A stretch of DNA of 64,000 bases from Aureobasidium sp. EXF-3400. Taxonomy: Eukaryota; Ascomycota; Dothideomycetes; Dothideales; Saccotheciaceae. Both the position numbers and the translations under genes were made by a program. The stretch is from NCBI GenBank assembly GCA_024195585.1, contig SWBL01000198.1, forward strand, positions 1 through 64,000. The letters are read 5' to 3'. Under the pieces are notes generated by a model, which worked only from the letters and a program-made list of their open reading frames with translations, did no database searches and was not told where the DNA came from. Shown here piece after piece: positions 55,396 through 64,000 of this stretch (its first letter is position 1; each line of letters starts with the position of its first letter).

Positions 55396-58300
55396 ATGGA
55401 TCCTCCAGCCCGTCACGACCACACGGGGGCCACGCTCCGCAGCACCCAGGCTTCGTTCACCACCGCTCCTGCATCGCCCGACCGTCAAGACATGTCGCCG
55501 TATACCACCATGGCCCATGTGGCTTTCGCTCCGGCTACCCAACAGACGGTCGTGACGACCACCACAACAACCACCGTCACCCTCCCTCCGTTACTGATCC
55601 GCCCACCTAGAGACATGCTCAGCCGTGACCCCAAACAATATCCCCTGGCCTCCACCCCTACTCCTTCTTCGCTACAACGCTTCTCTCTTGATGTTGGAGG
55701 TATTCCCGTCGTCTACCAAGAGGCTCAAAACGTCCAGTCGTCGCTCGACAAGGTATTATAAGCTCCATGTGTGCTGACCAGACTGCCACTAACCACTATC
55801 TTCAGTACAAGCAACAGCAAACACAGCTGCAACAATCCCACGGCGTCATTCGTAGCCAACAGTCTTCGTCACAGGATTATCACACGCCCACTCGAGGTCA
55901 GGATCTCCGACCTCCGCCGCTCAGGAGGCCCGCTTCACCACCCAGTCTCGCCGAGGCTGCAGAGCTAGCTAGCCTGCACCGTCGTAGAAGACATCCTCGC
56001 TCACTTCTATCACGCACTCGCTCTGGTATCACATATCCATTCGCTGATGACCATCAATCTTCAAGCTCGGACTCTACCAACCGTCCCATGCCAGTAACTC
56101 CCGACACGGATGCCGCCCCTGGTAACGACCGCGAACAGCAGCGAGTGACTTCTTTGACACAAAAAGCCCGTGAATGGCAAGAGCAGCATGCAAAGCAGAA
56201 GGCATCAGTTGCAGGTCCAAGTCACTCGTTTGACAGAGATGCTGCTACTGCTACTCCTCCTGTTGCAGAGGGTGACCTCGAACCCGTTGATAACCCTTAT
56301 CCTCGCCTCGAACAACCAAGACCGCTGCCCGCTAGTCTATTGAGTGGCTCACAACAGGACGCCAGCCTCCCAAGCCCCAGTCTCTCCCCCGTCACAGCCG
56401 CCGCAAACTTGGCTCGTAGCCATCAGCTTCTCCTGTCCAGCCGCGACGTCGACGACGAAAATGCCAGTCAGGTGTCCAGACTGGATCTCGAAGATAGCAT
56501 GATGCCTGACCAGCCCGATGCTTCTGCTAGTTTCAGCGAGCCTACCGTTCAAGCCCACAGTCGGATTCATCAGGCTAACCCACCTCCATTGACACTGATG
56601 GACGTTCCCACAATGATCGATGCTTATGACGCCCTCCCTGAGGACATGCAGTCTTACGTGTTGTATCAAATGCTCAGACGTTCCAACAAGAAAACATTAC
56701 GGACTGTCGCCTCGCTTGTCAACCCTGCACTGAAATGCGATCCATTCGACGTGTTGCCGGTGGAACTGGGCTTGCAGATCACAAAGTTCTTGGACGTCAA
56801 GAGTCTCTGCCGTGCGGCTCAGGTGTCGAAGAAGTGGAGGCATTTGATTGATTCGGATGAAAGAGCATGGAAGGAACTTCTGGATAGGGACGGTTTCAAC
56901 TTGCCCGAGGGCGAGATTGAACGCGCAGTACGTGAGGGATGGGCATGGCAGGCACCTTCTCTTGATGGACACGAAGAAGATCTGGGACAGTCGAGGTCAA
57001 CCCGCTCTGTCTCTAGAGTCGTCGAGCTGGAGCCATTGAGTCCTTTGGGGGCTCCTTCGGTAAGCAGCGATGATGCAGGCTCTTCTGCATCTCTGCGTAT
57101 TACACGAACCAAGAGGAAAGCAACAGGCAGCGCTGGTGGTCAGAAGAGACAAAAGCGGAAGGCATCCAGGCGCCAAGACACTTCCCCTCTTTGGATGCGC
57201 GACTTCCAAACAGCACAAGGCCCTATTGCTTACGCCAGCGCTGCTGCCAAAGCAGTGCCTAAACCAGACGTCGGCCTTCCAAGTCTGACCAACTTGCATC
57301 TTTTCAAGTCCATCTACCAAAGGCATCACATGATCGCAAAGAGCTGGATGGACTCTGAAGCAAAGCCCCACCATCTGGCTTTCCGTGCCCATCATCGCCA
57401 TGTCGTCACTTGCTTGCTATTCGACTCGGACAAGATTCTGACTGGTAGCGACGACACAAACATCAATGTCTATGATACCAAGACCGGTGCATTGCGAAGG
57501 AAGCTTGAAGGGCACGAGGGCGGTGTATGGGCATTGCAGTACGAAGGCGATACCCTGGTGTCCGGCTCAACAGATCGCTCTGTTCGCATTTGGGATATTC
57601 CTTCTGGCAAGTGCCTACAGACCTTCCAGGGCCACACTTCTACCGTTCGTTGTTTGGTAATCCTGAAGCCTGTCAAGATTGGCACAGCTGCCGATGGTTC
57701 GCCTATCATGATGCCAAAAGAGCCTTTGATCATCACTGGCTCGCGTGACTCCACTCTCAGAGTTTGGAAGCTTCCTCGCCCCGGCGACCCGCAGATTCAT
57801 CAAGCTGGTCCTCCAGCAAACGATAGCGATAATCCCTACTCTCTGCGTGTGCTTACCGGTCATCACAATTCAGTTCGCGCCATCGCCGCACATGGAGATA
57901 CTCTTGTAAGTGGTTCGTACGACTGTACTGTCCGAGTGTGGAAAATATCGACCGGCGATATGGTGCATCGTCTTACGGGCCACACGCAAAAGGTCTACAG
58001 CGTGGTTCTTGACCATGAAAGAGGACGATGCATTTCTGGGTCAATGGACAACTTGGTAAAGGTATGGTCTCTCGAAACTGGAAATTGTTTGTTCAACCTC
58101 GATGGTCACACATCTCTGGTAGGCTTACTGGATCTTAGCCACGGACGTCTGGTCAGTGCTGCAGCAGACAGTACCCTGCGCATCTGGGACCCTGACAATG
58201 GAAACTGTCAATCGATCTTATCGGCACATACTGGTGCAATCACATGCTTCCAACACGACGACCAGAAGGTCATCAGTGGGTCAGATCGTACCCTCAAAAT

Positions 58301-58615
58301 GTCGAACATCAGCACAGGCGAGTGTCTGCGTGATTTGCTCTCGGATCTTAGTGGAGTGTGGCAAGTACGCTTCGACGAGAGAAGGTGTGTTGCTGCGGTG
58401 CAAAGGAACAACCTTACATACATTGAGGTACGTGCAAGTTCTTACCATGAATTGTAACAGAAGCTAATTTATTGCAGGTGCTGGACTTTGGAGCAGCTCG
58501 AGATGGTATACCGGAGAACAGGAGAGGACACCGAATCGTGGTCGATCCACGTGGACGCGAAATCGAAGATGTCGACGCTACAGCGGAAGCACAGACAGCT
58601 GCAGCAGGAGGCTAG
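55396..58615 (+). CDS. F-box/WD40 protein, Cdc4-type SCF substrate receptor
   Basis: There are three exons (55396-55752, 55806-58427, 58478-58615), giving 1038 residues. The long disordered N-terminus has a dimerisation-like helix before the F-box (ALPEDMQSYVLYQMLRRSNK). The F-box spans about residues 430-478: FDVLPVELGLQITKFLDVKS, then LCRAAQVSKKWRHLI and WKELL. A basic NLS-like KRQKRKASRR follows near 580-590. The beta-propeller spans about 640-990, with clear blades LVSGSTDRSVRIWDIPSGKC, ITGSRDSTLRVWKL, LVSGSYDCTVRVWKISTGDM, CISGSMDNLVKVWSLETGNC and LVSAAADSTLRIWDPDNGNC. In the last blade the usual Trp is Ser (TLKMSNISTGE). Cdc4/Fbw7 receptors bind phosphodegrons and hand substrates such as Cdk inhibitors to SCF ubiquitin ligase. 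The C-terminal exon adds a short charged tail. Confidence 0.9.
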
Positions 58616-59142
58616 TGTTGACGACGAAGATTGAAGATTACGGATTACGAACGAGGTGGCAGTAAGATGACTAGGTTGAGAGAATGCCGGATTTGCATTC
58701 GTGGGAGGAAGGAATTTGGGACCAAGGATACCCGAGCATTACGTGCATGAAGATGCACTCGCTTTGCTCATGCTTTTCACTTCTTTTTCTTTTGTATTGG
58801 TTACACTGGCAGGCATTCTCTGGCGGTACAGAGAGGGGGAGTTTTTGCTTTTGGTAGCCTAAACCTGGCATCTTGCTCATGTCTTCGAAGCGGAATATTG
58901 TTACTCAGCATAAATAGCTATCCATCATACCCTCGTTCTATTACAGTACATTCGTTATGCATTCTCATATCGATATATTTGATAGACCTTCGGCACCTGA
59001 AGAGGAGTGGAGAGGAAGGGTTGTGGAGTTGATTGCGTTTTGTGGGGAAATGACATGGTGTCCCTCTTGTTCGATGAACAATGCCCTCGACTTTTGATTC
59101 CAACTTCAACTTTTGTAAGACAACACCGATAACAACAACAGG
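58616..59142. other. Intergenic region between Cdc4-like and Dsc2-like genes
   Basis: This 527-bp stretch holds a 3' UTR and a promoter. No coding signal was seen. Confidence 0.4.
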
Positions 59143-59991
59143 ATGCTGGCATCCGGGTTCAGCAATGCACCGCTGTCCAAGTACCTGGTCATGGCGGTAG
59201 TGGCAGGATCTCTCCTCGCCAGCATCACCGACACCAAACACCTGTTCTTCATCCTGGTCAGGCCACACATATCCGACTACAGGCAGCTATGGCGATGCTT
59301 GACCTGGCCGCTGGTCTATACCAACTCGACAGAGGTCCTTTTCTCGGCCATGACCCTGTATCAGCTACGCGTCATCGAGCGTCTTTGGGGATCGCGCAAG
59401 TTCGCAGTAAGCATACCACTCGACACGCACTACAACCAGTCAATGAGCTAACATGTGCAGTCGTTCCTCTTGTCGACATTGCCATATACCGTTCTGCTTC
59501 CGCCTCTCCTCCTTATAGTCATCATCCGACCGCTCTCTTTCTACAACATCAACTATCTTCCTGCTGGCCCCACAGCCTTCGTTTTCGCACTCCTCGCCCA
59601 ATACCACGCCGCAATTCCCTACATGTACAAATACCAGCTCTCGGCCACCGATTCACCTCAATCCTCATCGGCCATCAACCTGACTTCGAAATCTACATCT
59701 TACCTCCTTCCCCTCCAACTCGCGCTATCTCAACTGCCTGGCTCTGCTATCGTAGCAGCAGTAGGCTGGCTAGTGGGGTATGCATACAGAGGGGATATTC
59801 TGCCTGGAGCAGCGGCGTGGAGGATACCGGATCTGAGTGCTGGTAAAAGGGAGAGGGAAAGGTTCGAGGGGTTGAGAAGACGCATGGAAGGAGAGGCTGC
59901 TACGGCTAGTGGATCGAGAGCCGAAGAGAGTGATGGTGGTAGGAGGCGGACTATCGGTGGCCAACTCTTGGACCAGTTCCGAGGCTCCTGA
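59143..59991 (+). CDS. UBAC2/Dsc2-like rhomboid-fold membrane protein
   Basis: There are two exons (59143-59406 and 59461-59991), giving 264 residues. The start MLASGFSNAPLSKYLVMAVV has the SGFxNAPxSK opening of the UBAC2/Dsc2 family. It continues with QLWRCLTWPLVYTNSTEVLF, ALYQLR-type MTLYQLRVIERLWGSRKFA, further helices SFLLSTLPYTVLLPPLLLIV and VFALLAQYHAAIPYMYKY, and SAIVAAVGWLVGYAYRGDIL, the usual last membrane helix followed by WRIP. These are catalytically dead rhomboid-like proteins of the ER/Golgi. In yeasts Dsc2 is part of the Dsc E3 ligase that activates the sterol regulator SREBP. The tail after WRIP is short (ending IGGQLLDQFRGS) with no recognisable UBA domain. Confidence 0.75.
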
Positions 59992-60600
59992 GAATATGAC
60001 AGGAACCATACAATCGCAAAAGCATATGCAATAGATGTTTTGAGATGACTTCAACACGGCCATCGCAAGCCTATACGAATATAACGTAGCTGACATGAAG
60101 CCAACACGTACGAGACAGAACGGGAAGTCAAACCTTGTCGGGCGCCAACTGCGGGGGCTTGGGCGTTAGCGCGACCTTGATGCGCTCGTTCGGCCATGCC
60201 ATTCGTGCGGCTTCTGGAAGGCTGCATTGTGATAGACATGCGGCTGCACTGTGAAAGTGATGGTCCCTTCCTGTGCCTGGCCGTCCCTCAAAGAATATCG
60301 ACAGTACGGAGTATCCTTTCAACAAACCAGCCGCGAGTTTGCCTCGACTTGTCCGCGTAGAAATAAGCTCTGTCTGGATGCCGCGTAAAACGTCTTTGCT
60401 GCTCCAGCGACGACTTGCATTCCAACGCTCGAATTTAGGTATCTTGCTCAATCTATCTAACCAGTCAAAGCCCACACCGACCTTCAACTTCCGTCACTCG
60501 CCCTTCGCATGTCTTTGACCCTGTCTTTCCTTTCCACCACTTCTTCACCGGCTCTCGTCGCCTTGGATTGGAACCTTCACTCTTCCATATTTAATTGAGC
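59992..60600. other. Intergenic region before the centrosomin-motif gene
   Basis: A minus-strand frame (60128-60487) is open but lacks an ATG and family resemblance. The rest looks like a 3' UTR and a pyrimidine-rich promoter. Confidence 0.35.
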
Positions 60601-60630
60601 ATGACTGCTGTTACAATTGCATCGACCTAA
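60601..60630 (+). promoter_or_regulatory. Upstream ORF of nine codons
   Basis: ATG ACT GCT GTT ACA ATT GCA TCG ACC TAA ends 25 nt before the main ATG at 60656 and is out of frame with it. If the transcript starts upstream, ribosomes would meet this short frame first, which could damp translation of the centrosomin-motif protein. The transcription start is unknown. Confidence 0.45.
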
Positions 60631-60655
60631 CATCACGACATCTTACTTACGCGAC

Positions 60656-62794
60656 ATGAATAACCCGGCATCTCCATACCTCCTCGATCGCCTGCAAGCG
60701 CGTCGCGCAAATCCCAACACTCGGTCTCGTCGCTCCGAATCAGCTGCGAGACTGACGGGTCTGGATGATGACTTGTTCCTCGACGAGGCCAGATCCTCCG
60801 GCAATGATAACCTAACGACGACACCTAACAATACCCATACCCCTACGAATACCACTGCATCCTTAGGTGCCCGCGAAATGGAAAAGCGCATGGACAAACT
60901 CTCCAAACTGAACTTTGACTTGAAGCTCGAACTCTTCCATTGCAGAGAGCGCATGGCTAAACTGCAGGGAAATTGTAACCTACTATCATCACGCGCCGAG
61001 GATGCCGACCGACTCGTCGAGGAGAATGCTACACTTCTCGAACTCAACGATACTTTGGTCAAGGAACTGGAGCATCGGGACGAAGCCGTTCAAGAAGCTG
61101 TCTCCATAATCTGTGATCTGGAAGAAAGGCTCGAGCAAGCTCAACATTCACAAGAGAATCCTCATGAAAACTCAGAGACTCCAACGGAACCGCGTGCTTC
61201 TTCTGTCTCTCCCTGTCCTAGAGCTGTTCTCTCACCACCCAAGTCCGACAAATCATCACTTGCGCGATCATCTTCTGCGAGGCGCATACCCTCCTTCGTG
61301 GACGACAACAAACCGAACACACGTGCTTTGCGAAGCGTCTACCTGGAACCTAAGCCGACCCTGCATGATGTGAGGAGCTTTGCATCCCTGACGTCGCAAA
61401 GAGAGGATGTCGACAAGTCTCTCTCAGATGTCGACACACTAGACTCACCACGGTTGAGTGTGTTGAGCAAGAGTAGTTTCCCAAGTATTTACGATCTACC
61501 GAGAGGTGAGGAATCTGCCAGATACCAGGAAAACGAATTGGCCCTTCCCGACAGCCAGCTAGACAACCTCTCAAGGAATACTGGCAGTAAGCACGACTCT
61601 GACAGTGATGTCAATTCCTGGGTCCAATTGCAGACACCTCAGTCGTCCGAACAGTCTTCAGGAAAATACATACCACAATCGCGCACAGATGTCGCTCGTA
61701 TCCAGCGACCAGCATACTTTTCTGCGCCCTCACAGGCCAATCAAAAACGTACGCCGTCACTCAAGGGTACCGTATTTGGCGGAGCTTCGTTGCCTCCAAC
61801 ACCGGACAGTGCAAGCACGAGCGTTCTCCAAGACTCCTACATGACCGGTCGACCGCATGCGCAACATAGAACAACCAAACATCTTACCAACACCGCAAAG
61901 CACGCAGCACTGCTACACACTCCAGAAACACCGAGCATCACCGATATGAGCAAGCTTCACGACGGACAAGACGCAGGAAACACACTGAGTGGTGCCGGAT
62001 GGTTCAACAGACATAGCATATCTCTGTCTTCGACTGACGAGGAAAACGAATACTATGAGGAATCAGATAGCGCTCGAACCGGCAGCGCAGGAACAGACGC
62101 ATCATATCCTGACGGGGGTAGTATCCTCAAAGGCATACCGTCCAGATTCCAAGTTCGTCGGAACATCTCACCAGCTAGAAGCATGCCTCACGACGGCCAT
62201 GGAACAGCACATTTATCACGACGAGGTCAAAGGACGAAAGAAGAGTGGGCACTATTACCAAAGAGCAACGAAAAGACTCGATTCCAGATGGAACGTTCGG
62301 AAACCACACCGAATCTTGCAGCACTTCAAACACCACCATCGTCGCTACAGAGGAACAGCTCCACTTCCGGATCTTCCATCTTACGCCCACAGCGTATGGA
62401 GCGATCGGAGACTACGCCAAATCTGACGACGGCCATGCAAGCAGCGATTTCAACCCCTTTCCTCCAACCAGGACCTGCAACCAAACCTCAGTCAAGTGGC
62501 GGTGGGGGTGTGCGAGCAGCACTTTCTCAAAAGACACAAAAATTGTTCCGCCGCATGAGCGAGCATTCCTCATCTGAATCATCATCAAGACAAACCCGCG
62601 GTATCACACTCTCACCCTCCAAACGCTCGACTGGTTCCAACAGCCGCAGTGGAAGTGATGAATCTCTGGCTATGCAAGCAGCCAACCAAACGCTCAAATC
62701 ACAAAACTTTGCTGCTCCTCACAACCACAATACGGAGGCCAAAAGTCCTAGTCGTGGATTATTTTCGCGTGCTGCTGGCAGTCTGAGACGATAG
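60656..62794 (+). CDS. Centrosomin-motif (Cnn_1N-like) coiled-coil protein
   Basis: This is a single exon of 712 residues starting MNNPASPYLLDRLQARRANP. Residues about 75-145 form a coiled coil beginning MEKRMDKLSKLNFDLKLELF and continuing HCRERMAKLQGN, LVEENATLLELNDTLVKELE and EAVSIICDLEERLEQ. The NFDLKLxLFxxxERM pattern matches the centrosomin N-terminal motif (CM1/Cnn_1N), which recruits gamma-tubulin complexes in spindle-pole and septum-associated proteins such as Pcp1, Mto1 and ApsB. The remaining 560 residues are Ser/Thr/Pro-rich, with a repeated element RxxMERSETTPNL (two copies, near 545 and 580) and a basic C-terminus LFSRAAGSLRR. Microtubule nucleation or tethering is the inferred role. 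It is shorter than the typical large CM1 proteins. Confidence 0.75.
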   Translation: MNNPASPYLLDRLQARRANPNTRSRRSESAARLTGLDDDLFLDEARSSGNDNLTTTPNNTHTPTNTTASLGAREMEKRMDKLSKLNFDLKLELFHCRERMAKLQGNCNLLSSRAEDADRLVEENATLLELNDTLVKELEHRDEAVQEAVSIICDLEERLEQAQHSQENPHENSETPTEPRASSVSPCPRAVLSPPKSDKSSLARSSSARRIPSFVDDNKPNTRALRSVYLEPKPTLHDVRSFASLTSQREDVDKSLSDVDTLDSPRLSVLSKSSFPSIYDLPRGEESARYQENELALPDSQLDNLSRNTGSKHDSDSDVNSWVQLQTPQSSEQSSGKYIPQSRTDVARIQRPAYFSAPSQANQKRTPSLKGTVFGGASLPPTPDSASTSVLQDSYMTGRPHAQHRTTKHLTNTAKHAALLHTPETPSITDMSKLHDGQDAGNTLSGAGWFNRHSISLSSTDEENEYYEESDSARTGSAGTDASYPDGGSILKGIPSRFQVRRNISPARSMPHDGHGTAHLSRRGQRTKEEWALLPKSNEKTRFQMERSETTPNLAALQTPPSSLQRNSSTSGSSILRPQRMERSETTPNLTTAMQAAISTPFLQPGPATKPQSSGGGGVRAALSQKTQKLFRRMSEHSSSESSSRQTRGITLSPSKRSTGSNSRSGSDESLAMQAANQTLKSQNFAAPHNHNTEAKSPSRGLFSRAAGSLRR

Positions 62795-63346
62795 GACCGT
62801 CTCCAACATTGGGTTGGCGTTGATTTGGGCGTTGTTCAAGAGAGCCCTGAGCCTGGGAGTCCTGGCTCATAGGCTCTTCTCTTTCCAAGCTTTCTTTGCT
62901 TCCTCTTGTTCTTTTCCTCATTCACATGAGCTTTTTTCTTTCCTCATGATGACCTTCTTCAAGGAACCGATCGCTGGGTCTTTGGTTTTCTTTCTTCCCT
63001 GCTTTATTCATAGCCCTACTATTATTATTTCTATCATGAGAGACGAAAAACTCAAGCTTTATTTACTTCCTCAGTCTCTTTCCATTGCTCGTTCGTGAAG
63101 ACATGATATTAACGATCACCTTGAAGGGCAGCTTTGACAATTTGAGCAGCAAGTCAAGGGCAGATCGCCACGATCAAGAAGGACCGTTGGTAGCAGTATT
63201 TGCTGACGACACGGTCTTTACGGGATGTCGCTTCCCATTCTTGAGATCCCACAAAGTGAATATCAAACTTTGTAGGGAAGAGAAGGAGTGACCAAGAGAT
63301 ACTGCTTTACAAACGTTGATATTGTACGTTTCCACCTTTCTGCACT
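62795..63346. other. Convergent intergenic region (3' ends)
   Basis: This 552-bp T-rich stretch lies between the stop codons of the centrosomin-motif and B3/B4-domain genes. Nothing else was seen. Confidence 0.4.
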
Positions 63347-64000
63347 TCAAATCCCATCCTCGGCTGTTATAACTCTCTTCGCAACAACCAACCCATCATT
63401 CCCCTCTTTCAACCTCTGCACCAACTCCTCGCCAGCAATCTCCAACTCCTCTTTCCCGACAGGAGCCAAAGCATCCAAGATAAACAACGCAGCCGTAGTC
63501 TGATCCGACAACTGCGTCCTAACACACTGCCTCCAATTCCAATTCCTGCAAGTAACACCTCCATCATCACACCAGACCACCTCTCCAACCTCTGGCTTCT
63601 CATCTCCACTCTTCGTCTCAAACTTTTCCTCTCCAGTCGCGCGAATCAACCGCGGTACACCCACATAAGCATCCAAGTCCTCTCCTCCCAGACAAATATT
63701 GTGAGAAACAGAGATGGCATTGTAAATATCTGTCAAGCGGTTGACTCGAGGTAATCCTCCGGCTACAGCTCGTCGTGTCAATGCTTCAATAGAACTCTGG
63801 TATTTTTTGGGTTTGGCGCCAAAGGATTTGTAGGTCTCGCGCCATGCTTTGATTTCTGGGATTTCGGTCACGACGGTGGAAGAGATGCGGGATTTGGCTG
63901 TGGTTTCGGCGGTCTGGAGGAGTTGGGAGGAGGATGAATTGCTGGGGGAGGGTTGGATGCCGTCGATGGCGATGATGAGGGCGAGGTAGTCGGGTCGTAG
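63347..64000 (-). CDS. B3/B4 tRNA-editing-like domain protein (5' end outside window)
   Basis: The frame is open from the right edge and reads RPDYLALIIAIDGIQ, then EIPEIKAWRETYKSFGAKPK, KYQSSIEALTRRAVAGGLPR, VNRLTDIYNAISVSHNICLG and GEDLDAYVGVPRLIRATGEE. The Y-x-x-FG-xxPxxYxxSxEAL-xRR...VN-LVDxYNxxSLxxxxPxGGxDxD pattern is the B3/B4 domain found in the beta subunit of phenylalanyl-tRNA synthetase and in free-standing proteins that may edit mischarged tRNA. Later come VVWCDDGGVTCRNWNWRQC and TAALFILDALAP. There is no sign of the synthetase catalytic parts, so it is probably the stand-alone type. At least 217 residues are visible. The N-terminal start lies beyond 64000. Confidence 0.85.
   Translation of the reverse strand, partial: LRPDYLALIIAIDGIQPSPSNSSSSQLLQTAETTAKSRISSTVVTEIPEIKAWRETYKSFGAKPKKYQSSIEALTRRAVAGGLPRVNRLTDIYNAISVSHNICLGGEDLDAYVGVPRLIRATGEEKFETKSGDEKPEVGEVVWCDDGGVTCRNWNWRQCVRTQLSDQTTAALFILDALAPVGKEELEIAGEELVQRLKEGNDGLVVAKRVITAEDGI

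Noticed and set aside
60128..60487. 119-codon minus-strand frame between the Dsc2-like and centrosomin-motif genes
   Set aside because: There is no ATG, no upstream exon in phase and no family resemblance.
1..64000. Transposons, insertion sequences, CRISPR arrays, rRNA
   Set aside because: No transposase, reverse transcriptase, long terminal repeats, spaced direct repeats or rRNA-like segments were seen. The window is ordinary euchromatic fungal DNA.

Overview
The window is a gene-dense stretch of nuclear DNA from a filamentous ascomycete (Pezizomycotina). The evidence is the many short introns (about 50-70 nt) with GT...CTGAC/CTAAC...AG signals, and families typical of this group: a fungal C6 zinc-cluster factor, a Whi3-type RRM protein, a P450, DHA1 and sugar MFS carriers and a melanin-type SDR. 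A Dothideomycete is my best guess from overall protein flavour; this is inference. I see no mobile element, rRNA, CRISPR array or bacterial-type operon. Gene models were spliced by hand. Almost every junction was checked for GT/AG ends, reading phase and continuity of a conserved domain.

Layout. 0-16 kb holds housekeeping genes: the C-terminus of mitochondrial ATP synthase gamma, a DUF423 membrane protein, a STRAP-like WD40 protein, the mRNA export adaptor Yra1/Mlo3, an orphan small protein, a Whi3-like RNA-binding protein behind a 2.2-kb gene-free leader, mitochondrial ribosome recycling factor, an MLH2-type MutL homologue and a DsbA-fold protein. 16-31 kb holds a sugar transporter with a 102-bp tandem duplication just upstream, a CorA-type Mg2+ channel, the vacuolar Rab GTPase Ypt7, a transcription factor with a C-terminal zinc cluster, and a B-type cyclin.

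32-41 kb is the most accessory-looking part. It has a tetrahydroxynaphthalene/versicolorin-reductase-like SDR, an intron-containing tRNA-Ile with an inverted broken copy beside it, a DHA1 drug-type transporter, a cytochrome P450 and a glutathione S-transferase. These could serve detoxification or a small oxidative pathway, but there is no core PKS/NRPS/terpene gene here. 41-64 kb returns to core functions: acyl-CoA-binding protein, TDP1, a disordered orphan protein, the meiotic axis protein HOP1 (HORMA plus PHD-like finger), a divergent YTH-domain (m6A-reader-like) protein, a Cdc4-type F-box/WD40 protein, a UBAC2/Dsc2-like membrane protein, a centrosomin-motif protein with an upstream ORF, and a B3/B4-domain protein cut by the right edge.

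Themes. RNA fate (Yra1, Whi3, YTH), DNA and chromosome metabolism (MLH2-like, TDP1, HOP1, cyclin B, Cdc4, centrosomin-like) and membrane traffic or transport dominate. The genes are mostly divergent or convergent neighbours, not co-transcribed sets. The most distinctive sequence-level signals are very small coding exons (10, 12, 13, 15 and 23 nt), several splice choices that could change the protein, the promoter-proximal tandem duplication, and the inverted tRNA-Ile fragment. I did not find a clearly novel multi-gene system.
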